Below are positions 53,610 to 63,151 of a stretch of 64,000 nt of DNA, in pieces. Each line of letters begins with the position of its first letter. Positions within the stretch are counted from its first letter, which is position 1. The notes below the pieces were generated by a model. That model saw only the letters and a program-made list of their open reading frames with translations, had not been told where the DNA came from and did no database searches. The position numbers and the translations under genes were made by a program. The stretch is from Cupriavidus laharis (GTDB taxonomy: Bacteria; Pseudomonadota; Gammaproteobacteria; Burkholderiales; Burkholderiaceae), in contig NZ_CAJZAI010000005.1 of NCBI RefSeq assembly GCF_914271435.1, positions 280,211-344,210 on the forward strand, written 5' to 3'.

Positions 53610-54623
53610 TCAGGCGGCTTCGCGCTGCGCCACGCGCGCGGCCAGCTTGGCGGCGTGGGCCAGCGCGGCTTCGCGCACCCAGGCGCCGTCCTCGTGGGCT
53701 TTCACGCGCGTGGCCAGGCGCTCGCGGTTGCATGGGCCATCGCCGTTGATCACGCGCCAGAACTCGTCCCAATCCAGCGGGCTGTAGTCGTAGTGGCCGC
53801 GCTCGGCATTCCATTGCAGGCCCGGGTCAGGCAGCGTGACGCCCAGCACCTTGGCCTGTTCGACAGTCGCGTCGACGAATTTCTGGCGCAGGTCGTCGTT
53901 CGAGATGCGCTTGATGCCCCAGGCCATGGTCTGGGCGCTGTTGGTGGACGCGGCGTCGGGCGGGCCAAACATCATCAGCACCGGGAACCACCAGCGGTTG
54001 ACCGCGTCCTGCACCATCTCGCGCTGGGCATCGGTGCCCCGCATCATCGCCAGCAGCGCGTCGAAGCCCTGGCGCTGGTGGAAGGACTCTTCCTTGCAGA
54101 TGCGGATCATGGCGCGCGCATAGGGGCCGTAGGAGCAGCGGCACAGTGGGATCTGGTTCATGATCGCCGCGCCGTCGACCAGCCAGCCGATCACGCCCAC
54201 ATCGGCCCAGGTAAGCGTCGGGTAGTTGAAGATCGACGAATACTTGGCCCGGCCCGTGTGCAGCGCGTCGATCATTTCATCGCGCGAGGTGTTCAGCGTT
54301 TCCGCGGCGGAATAGAGGTAAAGGCCATGGCCGCCTTCGTCCTGCACCTTGGCCAGCAGGATGGCCTTGCGCTTGAGCGACGGCGCGCGGCTGATCCAGT
54401 TGCCTTCGGGCAGCATGCCGACGATTTCAGAGTGCGCGTGCTGGGAGATTTGCCGGACCAGAGTCTTGCGATAGGCCTGCGGCATCCAGTCTTGCGGCTC
54501 GATCTTGCTGTCGGCGGCCATGCGCGCATCGAACGCCGCCTGGCGGCTGGCGTCGTCCAGGCCTGGCTCGTACGGCGTGAGCACGGCAGGGTTGCCGGGC
54601 ACGTCCAGACTCTGCGTGTACAT
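53610..54623 (-). CDS. paaA: PaaA, catalytic diiron subunit of phenylacetyl-CoA epoxidase
   Basis: A 337 aa diiron oxygenase that epoxidises the ring of phenylacetyl-CoA. Metal ligands lie in EDVVGxxP-like and [16 protein letters not shown], and [17 protein letters not shown] (ExxH). It opens with [30 protein letters not shown] 54623 was chosen because AGGAGG lies 5 nt upstream; in-frame sequence beyond overlaps the promoter. First gene of paaABCDE, with a TetR palindrome upstream. Confidence 0.95.
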   Translation of the reverse strand: MYTQSLDVPGNPAVLTPYEPGLDDASRQAAFDARMAADSKIEPQDWMPQAYRKTLVRQISQHAHSEIVGMLPEGNWISRAPSLKRKAILLAKVQDEGGHGLYLYSAAETLNTSRDEMIDALHTGRAKYSSIFNYPTLTWADVGVIGWLVDGAAIMNQIPLCRCSYGPYARAMIRICKEESFHQRQGFDALLAMMRGTDAQREMVQDAVNRWWFPVLMMFGPPDAASTNSAQTMAWGIKRISNDDLRQKFVDATVEQAKVLGVTLPDPGLQWNAERGHYDYSPLDWDEFWRVINGDGPCNRERLATRVKAHEDGAWVREAALAHAAKLAARVAQREAA

Positions 54624-54690
54624 AGGAGCCTCCTTTGGCGGCTGCTGTCCCGGCTCTGGCGGCCGGCTTTGCACCTGTGGTTCGGCCTCA

Positions 54691-54713
54691 TTATATATAA
54701 GCCGACCGGTCGG
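54691..54713 (-). promoter_or_regulatory. paaA promoter with TetR/PaaR-type operator
   Basis: CCGACCGGTCGG (54702-54713) is a perfect 12-bp palindrome of the ACCGACCGGTCGGT type used by TetR proteins including PaaR. It is 79 nt upstream of the paaA start and next to TTATATATAA (54691-54700), a likely -10 region. TetR binding here would block paaA transcription. The 283-bp gap to the phospholipase gene holds no other gene. Confidence 0.7.
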
Positions 54714-54906
54714 TCAATTAAACGGGGCGCAGCCTGACCTGCCTCGTTGGCCACATGGCGCGGTTGTGCTGGCGGTGCACGAGCCGGAAGCCGCGTGACG
54801 GCAACTTTTACAAAGGCAAGTAAGGCCGGCGCGACACGGGCTGGCGCAGCCGCCGGTTTCCGCGCCTGCACGACCGGTACGAAACTTGCGCAGCATACCT
54901 TTCGCC

Positions 54907-57114
54907 ATGACTAACGATGCCCAAGCCTCGCTGCTGCGTCCCGGGCACAATTGCTGGCGCGTGGAGCCATGCGCGCGCTTTGCGATGCTGGTCGATGCGG
55001 ATGCCTATTTCACCGCATTGCGGGAAGCCTTGGCACGTGCCGAGCAAACCATCTTCATCCTGGGGTGGGACACCGACAGCCGCATGCGGCTGATGCCCGG
55101 GGCTCCGGACGATGGCTTGCCGGCCGGGCTTCGCGATTTCCTCAACGCGCTGTGCGAGCGCCGGCGTGGCCTGCGCGTCTACGTGCTGAGCTGGGATTTC
55201 GCGATGGTGTTCGCGTTCGAGCGGGAGTTCCTGCCTGCGGCGCGGCAGCACTGGCAGGCGCATCGGCGCCTGTCGTTCTGTCTTGATGGAACCCATCCGG
55301 CGGGGGCGTCGCATCACCAGAAGGTGGTGGTCATCGATCACTGCCTCGCGTTCGTCGGCGGACTGGACCTGACGATCCGCCGCTGGGATACCCCCGATCA
55401 CCGCGCTGACGACCCACGCCGGACCGATCCGGACGGCAGGCCCTACGCGCCGTTCCACGATGTGCAGTGCATGGTGGACGGCGCGGCCGCGCGGGCGCTG
55501 GGCGACCTGGCGGCCGAGCGATGGCTGCACGCGACGGGACGTCATCCGCGCGTGCCCGCGACGCCCACGGCAGACCCGTGGCCCCGGCAGGTACCACCGG
55601 ACGTCGCCGATGTGCAGGTCGCCATCAGCCGTACATACCCGGCACGCGATGACGCGGCCGCCGTCAGCGAGATCCGCGAACTCTATACCGATGCCATCGC
55701 CGCCGCGCGCCACAGCCTGTATCTCGAAAACCAGTACTTCAGTTCGGGACTGATTGCCGACACGTTCGCGTCACGCTTGCGCGAGCCCGACGGGCCCGAC
55801 ATCGCACTGGTCTCGCGCCGGACCGAAAGCGGCTGGCTGGAAGAGGCCAGCATGGGCGTGCTGCGCGCACGGCTCTGCCGAGGTCTTGGCGCAGCCGATT
55901 CGCACGGCCGCTTCCAGCTTTACTGTCCGGTCGTGCCCGGCCTGCGAGATGCCTGCGTCAATGTCCACAGCAAGGTGATGGTCGTGGACGACCGCTTGCT
56001 CACGATCGGTTCCGCGAACCTCAGCAACCGGTCTTTCGGGCTCGATACCGAATGCAACCTTGTCATCGAGTCGAACGGCGACCCTCGCATCGCGGCAGCG
56101 GTCCGTGCGATGCGCGGCCGCTTGCTGTGCGAGCACCTTGCGGTCACGCCCGAGGTCCTGGACCGGGCCATGGCAACGCATCCCAGGATGAACGATGCGC
56201 TCCGCGCGTTGCATCGGCGGGAAGGCCGCACGCTGGAGCCATTCATGCCAACCGTTCCTGAAGACGTTGACGCCGCGCTGCCCGACGCCTCGCTGCTCGA
56301 CCCGATGGAGCCGATCGACACCGGACAGGTGATGGCCGAGTTTATCGGCCAGGAAGCGCGGCCGCGCGCGGCCAGCCGCGTGGCGATGCTGGTGGCGTTC
56401 GCGCTGGTGCTGGGCGGCGTGGCGTTTGCATGGCGATACACGCCGCTGCGCGAATGGGCCGATTTCCGGCATCTGCTGGCGCTGATGGAGCGCGTCGACG
56501 ACATGCCGCTGGCGCCGCTCGTACTGATGTGCGCGTATGTCGTCGGCGGGCTGACGATGTTCCCGGTGACCGTGCTGATCGTGGTGACGGTGGTGGTGTT
56601 CGGGCCGTTGTACGGTGGCGCGATGGCAATGGCCGGCACCGTGCTGGGTACGGCAGCCGGCTACACGGCGGGGCGCCTGCTCGGACGCAATGCCGTGCAG
56701 CGCTTTGGCGGCCGGAGGCTGAACCGGCTCAGCCAGCGGGTCGGGCAGCACGGCGTGCTGGCGATGGTGGTGCTGAGACTGGTGCCCGTGGCGCCGTTCA
56801 CGCTGGTGAATCTCGTGGTCGGCGCCTCGCGCATCCGCTTGCGCGATTGCCTGCTGGGGACGGCCATCGGCATGTCGCCCGGCATCATCGTGTCGGCGTC
56901 ATTGGTCGACCGCATTGCCGCCGTGGCGCGCAATCCCGGCGTAGCGACATTCGCGTGGCTGGCGCTTGTTCTGCTGCTGCCTGCGGGCCTGTGGTTGCTG
57001 CTGCGGCGAAGACGACAGCGCCGCGGACGCGTACTGCACGCGCACACGCCTCGCGACGCAGGCGCCAGGCATTCGTGCCGCGCAAGCGCCGCATCGAGCG
57101 AGAGGGCGCGGTGA
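54907..57114 (+). CDS. phospholipase D-like / VTT (DedA-like) fusion protein
   Basis: A 735 aa two-domain protein. Residues 1-480 form a PLD-superfamily domain with two HKD motifs: HHQKVVVID (136-144) and HSKVMVVDD (354-362), as in cardiolipin synthases. Residues about 510-710 are a membrane-embedded VTT/SNARE-associated domain (FPVTVLIVVTVVVFGPLYGGAMAMAGTVLGTAAGYTAGRLLG and LRLVPVAPFTLVNLVVGASRI), linked to lipid scrambling or transport. The join suggests a lipid-synthesis or -remodelling enzyme anchored to its membrane partner. The GTG start of the next gene overlaps its stop, and that gene is an EEP phosphatase, a pairing also seen with E. coli ybhP-clsB. Confidence 0.87.
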   Translation: MTNDAQASLLRPGHNCWRVEPCARFAMLVDADAYFTALREALARAEQTIFILGWDTDSRMRLMPGAPDDGLPAGLRDFLNALCERRRGLRVYVLSWDFAMVFAFEREFLPAARQHWQAHRRLSFCLDGTHPAGASHHQKVVVIDHCLAFVGGLDLTIRRWDTPDHRADDPRRTDPDGRPYAPFHDVQCMVDGAAARALGDLAAERWLHATGRHPRVPATPTADPWPRQVPPDVADVQVAISRTYPARDDAAAVSEIRELYTDAIAAARHSLYLENQYFSSGLIADTFASRLREPDGPDIALVSRRTESGWLEEASMGVLRARLCRGLGAADSHGRFQLYCPVVPGLRDACVNVHSKVMVVDDRLLTIGSANLSNRSFGLDTECNLVIESNGDPRIAAAVRAMRGRLLCEHLAVTPEVLDRAMATHPRMNDALRALHRREGRTLEPFMPTVPEDVDAALPDASLLDPMEPIDTGQVMAEFIGQEARPRAASRVAMLVAFALVLGGVAFAWRYTPLREWADFRHLLALMERVDDMPLAPLVLMCAYVVGGLTMFPVTVLIVVTVVVFGPLYGGAMAMAGTVLGTAAGYTAGRLLGRNAVQRFGGRRLNRLSQRVGQHGVLAMVVLRLVPVAPFTLVNLVVGASRIRLRDCLLGTAIGMSPGIIVSASLVDRIAAVARNPGVATFAWLALVLLLPAGLWLLLRRRRQRRGRVLHAHTPRDAGARHSCRASAASSERAR

Positions 57115-57863
57115 ACGCGTCGGCCCAGACGGCCGCGGCCGTGGTTGCCAGGCATGCCGACATCGTGGTGGCAAGCTACAACATCCACGGCGGCGTCGGC
57201 ACGGACGGGCATTTCGTACCGAACCGGATCTGCGAGGTGCTGCGCGAACTGCGCACCGATCTGGTCGCGCTGCAGGAGGTCGAAACCCGCGCCACCGGCT
57301 TCGATATGCTGCGCTTCCTGTCCGAACATACGGGGCTGCACGCGATACCGGGACCGACGCTGGTGCGCGACGGCGGGGACTATGGCAATGCCTTGCTGAC
57401 ACGTTATCCGCCGATAGCGGTGCGGCACATCGACCTCAGCGTGAAAGGGCGTGAGCCGCGCGGCGCCATCGATGCGCAGCTCGAATGCAATGCGATCGAG
57501 TCCGGCACATTCGCGCTGCGCGTCATCGCAACGCACCTGGGCTTGCGCCCCAGCGAGCGCCGCGCGCAGGTGCGCCGCCTGCTGACCGCGCTGGCCGAAG
57601 TCCCGGCCCAGCCGACGATCCTGCTGGGCGATGTCAACGAATGGTTCCTGTGGGGGCGCCCGTTGCGCTGGCTGCACGCGTATTTCGAGCGCACGCCGCA
57701 TGTGTCGACATTTCCGTCGCGTTGCCCGCTGCTGGCGCTCGATCGCATCTGGACTTCGCCGCGCGCGCATCTGGTCGCGGTTGCGAGCCACCGCAGCCCG
57801 CTCGCGCGGCTGGCATCTGATCACCTGCCGCTGCTGGCGCGGATGCAGTTGACGTCGCGATAG
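57111..57863 (+). CDS. endonuclease/exonuclease/phosphatase-family protein
   Basis: A 250 aa EEP-fold Mg2+-dependent phosphoesterase: VVASYNIHGGVG (Asn), LVALQEVET (Glu), GDYGNALLTRYP, VIATHLGLRPSERRAQVRRLL, ILLGDVNEW (Asp, Asn), and ASDHLPLLARM (catalytic His/Asp). Members hydrolyse phosphodiesters or phosphomonoesters; with the neighbouring phospholipase it may act on a lipid headgroup. The GTG start overlaps the preceding TGA by 4 nt (GTGA). Confidence 0.85.
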   Translation: MNASAQTAAAVVARHADIVVASYNIHGGVGTDGHFVPNRICEVLRELRTDLVALQEVETRATGFDMLRFLSEHTGLHAIPGPTLVRDGGDYGNALLTRYPPIAVRHIDLSVKGREPRGAIDAQLECNAIESGTFALRVIATHLGLRPSERRAQVRRLLTALAEVPAQPTILLGDVNEWFLWGRPLRWLHAYFERTPHVSTFPSRCPLLALDRIWTSPRAHLVAVASHRSPLARLASDHLPLLARMQLTSR

Positions 57864-58047
57864 CGGTGCATCCGACCTGCCGAGAAGCCCGAGGCGGGCC
57901 TTTCCGAGCCGGCCGGCCTCACGCGCGACGCGCTTGCGCGCCTGCAGAGGCTGGTCGCGCCGCGTGCCGCCGGCAGCACGTGTAGTATGGGGATCGGCGG
58001 CGGCCTGCGGTCGCCATCCCCTTTTCCTGTCTACGGAGGTAACGAAG

Positions 58048-58518
58048 ATGACTGGTGCGGCGTACAAGAAGATCGTGGTGGCGGTGGACGGCAGCAGTAC
58101 GTCGTGCCTGGCCCTGGATGAAGCGATCCGGGTTGCAGGCCCGGGCGGTGCGGCGGTGCTCGCGCTTTATGTTGTCGACAGCGCGACGCCCCTCTTCGAT
58201 GCCGGCTTCTACGATCCGAGCCAGGTGCAGAAGGCGTTTGTCGAGAGCGGCCAGCGGGCGCTCGAGGATGCCGCCAGCCGCCTGGCGGCCGCCAATGTGA
58301 AACACGAGACCCGACTGGTGAGCGAAGCCGCGGTGCCGGGCGACATCGGCGCGTCCATCAATGAGGCTGCCCGCCAGTGGGGTGCCGACCTGCTGGTGAT
58401 CGGCACGCACGGCCGGCGTGGCGTGCGCCGGCTGGTGCTGGGCAGCGTGGCCGAGGCGGTGATCCGGCAATCCACCACGCCGGTGCTGCTGGTGCGCGGG
58501 GAAGGCGCCGCGGACTGA
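58048..58518 (+). CDS. universal stress protein UspA family
   Basis: A 156 aa UspA protein with the ATP-binding type tail GTHGRRGVRRLVLGSVAEAVIRQSTTPVLLVR (G-2X-G-9X-G-S). KKIVVAVDGSSTSCLALDEAIRVA opens the fold. Binds ATP and responds to stress in relatives. GGAGG lies 8 nt before the ATG; upstream in-frame sequence from 57934 is discarded because it precedes that site. Confidence 0.88.
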   Translation: MTGAAYKKIVVAVDGSSTSCLALDEAIRVAGPGGAAVLALYVVDSATPLFDAGFYDPSQVQKAFVESGQRALEDAASRLAAANVKHETRLVSEAAVPGDIGASINEAARQWGADLLVIGTHGRRGVRRLVLGSVAEAVIRQSTTPVLLVRGEGAAD

Positions 58519-58528
58519 GCGATGCGGG

Positions 58529-58807
58529 TCAGCCGGCGAAGCGGAAATGCCCGCTGCGCAGAACGATCTCGCGGGCCTCGGTCAGCTCGAACAGGCTTTC
58601 CGCCAGTTGCTCGATGCGCTGGCGGTTACTGGTGAAGGCCGCCAGCAGGTCTTCTTCGCGCGGGGAGCGCGCGCCGAAGTGCGCTTCCAGCGCTTCAGCG
58701 GTGACGGAATACTGGGTAGGGCTGCCGTTGACCGTTGCAGGGCAGGACAGCCTCAGGCTGGCCGCGCAATAGGTCGGGTTGGCGCGAGGAAACGAGACAG
58801 CGGACAT
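58529..58807 (-). CDS. DUF1488-family small protein
   Basis: A 92 aa protein. The core YCAASLRLSCPATVNGSPTQYSVTAEALEAHFGARS...LLAAFTSNRQRIEQLAESLFEL resembles the DUF1488 family of short hypothetical proteins. ATG 58807 opens the conserved part (MSAVSFPRANPTYC). Convergent with the usp gene 10 nt away. Confidence 0.62.
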   Translation of the reverse strand: MSAVSFPRANPTYCAASLRLSCPATVNGSPTQYSVTAEALEAHFGARSPREEDLLAAFTSNRQRIEQLAESLFELTEAREIVLRSGHFRFAG

Positions 58808-58914
58808 GGCGTACCCCTCGTGCGGTCGACGAACGAATGACAACATTCTAGGACATCGGTTGGCGCGGTAAAGGTCGGCATACGTTTGGTCGACATACGT
58901 TTCGCATGCCGCCC

Positions 58915-61017
58915 TCATGGGCCATGCGCGAAGCCGGGCGGTGCGGCGGCCAGGGCCGGCTCGCGCAACGCTGTCGCGGCCGCGTGGGCCGCGGCGATAT
59001 GGGCATCAGCGTAGTTCGCCTGTTCGGCCAGAAAGCGCTCGAAGGGTAGTGGCAGCCCAAGCTCGACCGTAGGCGCCTCCTGCCCTGGACGGCTGGCGGC
59101 CCCATGCCCAGGCCGTACCGCGACCTCGGCAAGCCGGATTTCGAGCGCCGCCAGGGCCGATTGCATCGGTGCGCGTGGCAATGCGTCGAACGAACCCGAC
59201 TCTGCACCCGCCCGCACCACGCCGGCCAGTGCCGCCATGCGGCGCGCGATGGCATGCAGGCGCGCATAGGCCTGTGCCGCCGCTGGCGTGAGCCCCTGAC
59301 CCTGCTCGGCCAGCGTACGTTCCGCGCGGGTCGAGGCCCGGCCTGCGGAAATCCGCAGTGCCTCGAGCCGCGCCATGGCCGGCGCCACGGTGCGAGCGGC
59401 CGCAAAGGCGGCGCGCAGGTAGACCGCATTGACGGCCAGCGCGTCGAAGGCGTGGCGGAACATGCGCGAGCGCTCCATGCGCGGCGCCAGCACGTGATAG
59501 CTTGCCAGCGCAATCAGGCAGCCCAGTGCCGTATCGATGCCACGCAAGGCGGCAAAGTGGCTGCTGTCGACGGCCGGTGCGCCGACCCACGAGAACAGGA
59601 TGACCGCTGGCGTCAGGCAGAACGCAAAGCCGGCAGGCTGGGCCGCAAGCCGGTTGGCGTACGCCCCAGCCAGGAACACGGCGCTGATGCCCAGCGCCAC
59701 CGTAGGCGCCGGGTGCGACAGGCCAATCGCGCATGCCAGCAGCGCCCCGGCAAGCGATCCGGAAAAGCGCTTGAGCGAGATCTGGCGCGTCGTCTGAAGT
59801 TGCGGGCTCAGCACCATGATGACCGTGACCGCCACCCAGTAGCCGTGGTCCACGTGCCACCATTGCGCCGGCAGCAGGCTCAGGCAGCCGCCGAGCGCCA
59901 GGCGAATGGCGTGGCGGCCGGCCTGCGCATCGCGGGCCGTGTGCTCGCCGAGCGCGCTGCGCACGCGGTCCACGGCATGCCACAGACCGCGCCGCGGCCA
60001 GGAGAATCCGGCACGCCAGCGTTCAAAGTCCGGGTGCCGGGCCAGGGCCGCCAGCGCGGACTGGTATGGCGGCGGCGCGCTGGCGTTGGGCATTGGCGAA
60101 ATCAGCCGCCGGAGTTCGTGCCGGAGCGCCGCACTCAGGGATGGCAGGTCTGCGGCATGCCGGGCCATGGCCTGGCTGACCTGCTGGTGCGCATCGACCA
60201 TGCAGCGGGCGATGTGCCGCAGCGGCAGCTGATGCGCGGGGCCTGCGCGCTCGCACAGCTCCGCCGCCACAATCAGCAGGCCGAACAGGGCATCAGCGAT
60301 GCCGATGACATAGGTGTAGTGCAACAGGGTATGGGCTTCCCGCAGGTTGCGGCGGGCATGGATGGCGCGTCGGGCTGCCTCGATGCGGTTGCGAATGTCC
60401 TGCTTGCAGGCGGTCAGGTCGGCCGCAGCACTGCCGTCAGCGAGTACCGTGGCGAAGCGCTGCAGCGCGGCATAGACGGCCTCGGTCTCCGGGCGCGGGC
60501 GAGTATCGCGGCGCGAGGGGATCAACGCCAGGCAGATTGCACATGCAAATACACCGCCTTTCAGGTAGCCAAGGCCGGAATCCACCAGATGGGCCAGCAT
60601 GTCCTGGCCGTTCGCAGGCTGCAGGCAAGCGGCGATCAGCACCACGTACAGCATCTTGGCCGCGAGCGCCGCAGCCGGCCCGCGCGTTTCCGCCAGGCCG
60701 GCGGCCATGCCCGCGACCAGCACCACGGACACCGCCGCAAGAGGACTGGAGGCCACGGCGGCGCCCAGTGCACTGGCCAGGCAACCGCCGATGCCGACCG
60801 CGCCAAGCATGGCAAGGCGTTCGGCTGCCGTGCCTTCACGGTCAGCGAGGCAGGTCCAGATGGAGGCGGTCGCGGCCCATAGGTAAGTCTCCTGTCCGGT
60901 CAGCCATCCCATGCCGGCAAGAGCGAGAAACGACCCCGCATAGATCACGCCACGTCGGATCCGCGCAGCATCGGGCCAGTAACGGAGCAGGAATAGCAGG
61001 AATGGGACGGCGGGCAT
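58915..61017 (-). CDS. FUSC-family inner-membrane exporter
   Basis: A 700 aa protein with two membrane blocks: residues about 15-165 and 370-520, each of several helices, and cytoplasmic segments between and after. This is the FUSC/YccS/AaeB organisation, named for fusaric acid resistance and implicated in export of aromatic acids. IRLALGGCLSLLPAQWWHVDHGYWVAVTVIMVLSPQLQTTRQISLKRFSGSLAGALLACAIG is the family-defining second block. No MFP or outer-membrane partner is adjacent. Confidence 0.82.
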   Translation of the reverse strand: MPAVPFLLFLLRYWPDAARIRRGVIYAGSFLALAGMGWLTGQETYLWAATASIWTCLADREGTAAERLAMLGAVGIGGCLASALGAAVASSPLAAVSVVLVAGMAAGLAETRGPAAALAAKMLYVVLIAACLQPANGQDMLAHLVDSGLGYLKGGVFACAICLALIPSRRDTRPRPETEAVYAALQRFATVLADGSAAADLTACKQDIRNRIEAARRAIHARRNLREAHTLLHYTYVIGIADALFGLLIVAAELCERAGPAHQLPLRHIARCMVDAHQQVSQAMARHAADLPSLSAALRHELRRLISPMPNASAPPPYQSALAALARHPDFERWRAGFSWPRRGLWHAVDRVRSALGEHTARDAQAGRHAIRLALGGCLSLLPAQWWHVDHGYWVAVTVIMVLSPQLQTTRQISLKRFSGSLAGALLACAIGLSHPAPTVALGISAVFLAGAYANRLAAQPAGFAFCLTPAVILFSWVGAPAVDSSHFAALRGIDTALGCLIALASYHVLAPRMERSRMFRHAFDALAVNAVYLRAAFAAARTVAPAMARLEALRISAGRASTRAERTLAEQGQGLTPAAAQAYARLHAIARRMAALAGVVRAGAESGSFDALPRAPMQSALAALEIRLAEVAVRPGHGAASRPGQEAPTVELGLPLPFERFLAEQANYADAHIAAAHAAATALREPALAAAPPGFAHGP

Positions 61018-61416
61018 AGGCGAGGCGTAGGGCTTCGGTCACTCTATGACAGCATTTGCTGCGTTGCAACAAAATCGAGAATCGATGCCGTGCTGGCAAC
61101 GATCTGGAGCACTGTTGCACTATCGCGGGGCAATCATAGCCAGTCCGGTGCGCGCCCCGTTTGCTGCGGCAGAAGTCCAATGACGACAGGGCCTTATGCC
61201 GAAATCCGGGCAAAAAAAACCCGCGCAATGTTTTGCGCGGGTTGGAATCCACCGAGGTGGTGGAGGAGACAGACTTCACTATACACGTCTTGTTGCGTCG
61301 CACCAAGTCGCCGCTTGGCAATGTTTGGTTTTTGACACAATGTTGTTGTGAATCTACAACGAACGAGGTCCGACTTGATCTATTTGTTTCGCATGAGACA
61401 CTTTTTGCTATCAAAT
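61018..61416. other. 399-bp intergenic region containing a terminator
   Basis: No gene. It holds a terminator for the spmAB-like gene (61212-61243) and the upstream region of the FUSC gene. The rest shows no repeated or palindromic motif that I can support. Confidence 0.5.
61212..61243 (-). terminator. Rho-independent terminator of the SpmAB-like gene
   Basis: Perfect 11-bp stem (AACCCGCGCAA, 61218-61228, with TTGCGCGGGTT, 61233-61243) and a 4-nt loop. A run of A on its left gives a U-tract after the stem on the minus strand, so it ends the gene at 61417-62661. Confidence 0.85.
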
Positions 61417-62661
61417 CTATCGAAAGAGATAGGCGGCACCGACAGCGCAGAAGAGTCCGGCGACGTCGGCAAACAGTGCACAACCCAATGCATGACGTGT
61501 ATTGCGCACATTGACACTGCCGAAATAGACGGCCATGACATAGAACGTGGTTTCGGTCGACCCCTGGATAATGGCTGCAAGCCGACCCTGGAAGGAGTTC
61601 ACGCCGTAGGTGGTCATCACATCCACCATCAGCCCGCGGGCGCCGGCGCCAGACAGGATCTTCATCAGGCCGACCGGAAGCGCGGGTACGAACTCCGTAT
61701 TGAGGCCAAGCCAGGCGAAGCCGGCGGTCAGGCCGTGCATCAGGACGTCCATGCAGCCGGTGGCACGGAACAGGCCGATCGCAACCAGGATCGCCACAAG
61801 GTACGGAATGATCTGTACCGCCACGCCAAAGCCTTCCTTGGCGCCGTCGATGAAGGCCTCATAGACATTGACGCGGCGTACTGCCCCGCACACCAGGAAA
61901 ACAGTGATCAGCGAAAGGATGAAGCCGCTGCCCGCCAGGGCCGTGAGCTGACTGACCTGATCCGGCGGCGCATGACGCAGCCAGGCCAGGAGCCCGCCCA
62001 CGCCCAGTGCGGCGAAGGCAAAAGCCACTAGTACCGCCGGTCGGAACAGGTTCAGCCGCTGCACCCAGGCGACCGCCAGCAGGCCCGCCAGGAAGGAACC
62101 ACCGGTCGCCAGCAGCGTCGGCAGGAAGATATCCGCCGCGTTGAACCCGACCAGTCCTTGCTTGATCGCGACAGCCTGCCGCATGGCGATGACCGAGGTC
62201 GGGATCAGGGTCAGGCCCGCGGTGTTCAGCACGATGAACATGATCTGGGCGTCGGTGGCGACCTCGGGGCGCGGATTCAGCGTCTGCAGCTCGCGCATCG
62301 CGTTGAGCCCCAGCGGCGTCGCTGCGTTGTCCAGTCCCAGCAGGTTGGCCGAGACGTTCATCATCATCGCGCCTTGGGCGGGGTGGCCCTGCGGCACACC
62401 GGGGAAGAAATGGCGCAGGAGCGGGTTGACCAGCCTGGCAAAGGCATCCACGACGCCGGCGCGCTCGCCGATGCGCATGATACCCAGCCAGAGGCTCATC
62501 ACTCCGGCCAGTCCCAGCGAAATCTCGAACGCCGTACGGGCGCTGTCGAACAGGCTGGCCAGCATGGCCGGGAACACGGCAAGGTCGCCGTTGGCAAGCC
62601 GAATGCATGCTGCCAGGAAGGCAGTCAGGAAGAAACCGAGCCAGACGAAATTCAGGACCAT
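61417..62661 (-). CDS. fused SpmA/SpmB-like nucleoside-recognition membrane protein
   Basis: A 414 aa membrane protein with two 'nucleoside recognition' (GATE) domains. The first, residues about 40-200, includes LGLAGVMSLWLGIMRIGERAG and MMMNVSANLLGLDNAATPLGLNAM; the second, about 270-400, includes PYLVAILVAIGLFRATGCMDVLMHGL. In Bacillus these are two proteins, SpmA and SpmB, involved in spore core dehydration. This is a non-spore-former, where the fused form has no established function. Confidence 0.8.
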   Translation of the reverse strand: MVLNFVWLGFFLTAFLAACIRLANGDLAVFPAMLASLFDSARTAFEISLGLAGVMSLWLGIMRIGERAGVVDAFARLVNPLLRHFFPGVPQGHPAQGAMMMNVSANLLGLDNAATPLGLNAMRELQTLNPRPEVATDAQIMFIVLNTAGLTLIPTSVIAMRQAVAIKQGLVGFNAADIFLPTLLATGGSFLAGLLAVAWVQRLNLFRPAVLVAFAFAALGVGGLLAWLRHAPPDQVSQLTALAGSGFILSLITVFLVCGAVRRVNVYEAFIDGAKEGFGVAVQIIPYLVAILVAIGLFRATGCMDVLMHGLTAGFAWLGLNTEFVPALPVGLMKILSGAGARGLMVDVMTTYGVNSFQGRLAAIIQGSTETTFYVMAVYFGSVNVRNTRHALGCALFADVAGLFCAVGAAYLFR

Positions 62662-62764
62662 CGGAAGTCGGGGCGAAGAAGGGATGACCGGGTCCGGTTT
62701 GCGGCCCGGAACCGGACAAGCCTCGCATCATAGCTGCCAGCGGTTGCGGGCAGCAGGTCCTTCG

Positions 62765-63151
62765 TCAGGCGATCAGCGCGCCACGCTCGGCGAGCAGCAC
62801 GCGCAGTACCGAGCGGTGGCAGTGCGCCTCATCCTCGCAATAACAGCCGATGGAGAAATTTGTCTGGTGCGACAGGGCCGCTAGCAGGTCGAGCGTACGG
62901 CTGGCATCGTGCTCGGCCATCTCCTTGCGGAAGTGCCTGACGAAGGCGCGCCACGCCTTGTCGTCCGCGGCCTCCAGGGCTTGGGCGACCAACTCGGGTG
63001 ACGGGGACAGGACGGGATACCAGACGTCGTAGTAATCGCGGCTGGCAAACTCGGACTTGGGAACACCCCGGGGTGGCCGGCGGACAGTGCCAATGCGAAG
63101 GCCCTCATCCGCGGCGCGCGGGGAGCCCAGTCGAACGATCCGGATGGTCAT
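62765..63151 (-). CDS. DUF488-family protein
   Basis: A 128 aa protein with RIGTVRRPPRGVPKSEFASRDYYDVWYPVLSPS and the ending FSIGCYCEDEAHCHRSVLRVLLAERGA, the CxC...HCHR signature of the DUF488/YeaO-like group. Function unknown. The start ATG 63151 opens on MTIRIVRLGSPR; upstream in-frame sequence has no typical site. Confidence 0.75.
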   Translation of the reverse strand: MTIRIVRLGSPRAADEGLRIGTVRRPPRGVPKSEFASRDYYDVWYPVLSPSPELVAQALEAADDKAWRAFVRHFRKEMAEHDASRTLDLLAALSHQTNFSIGCYCEDEAHCHRSVLRVLLAERGALIA

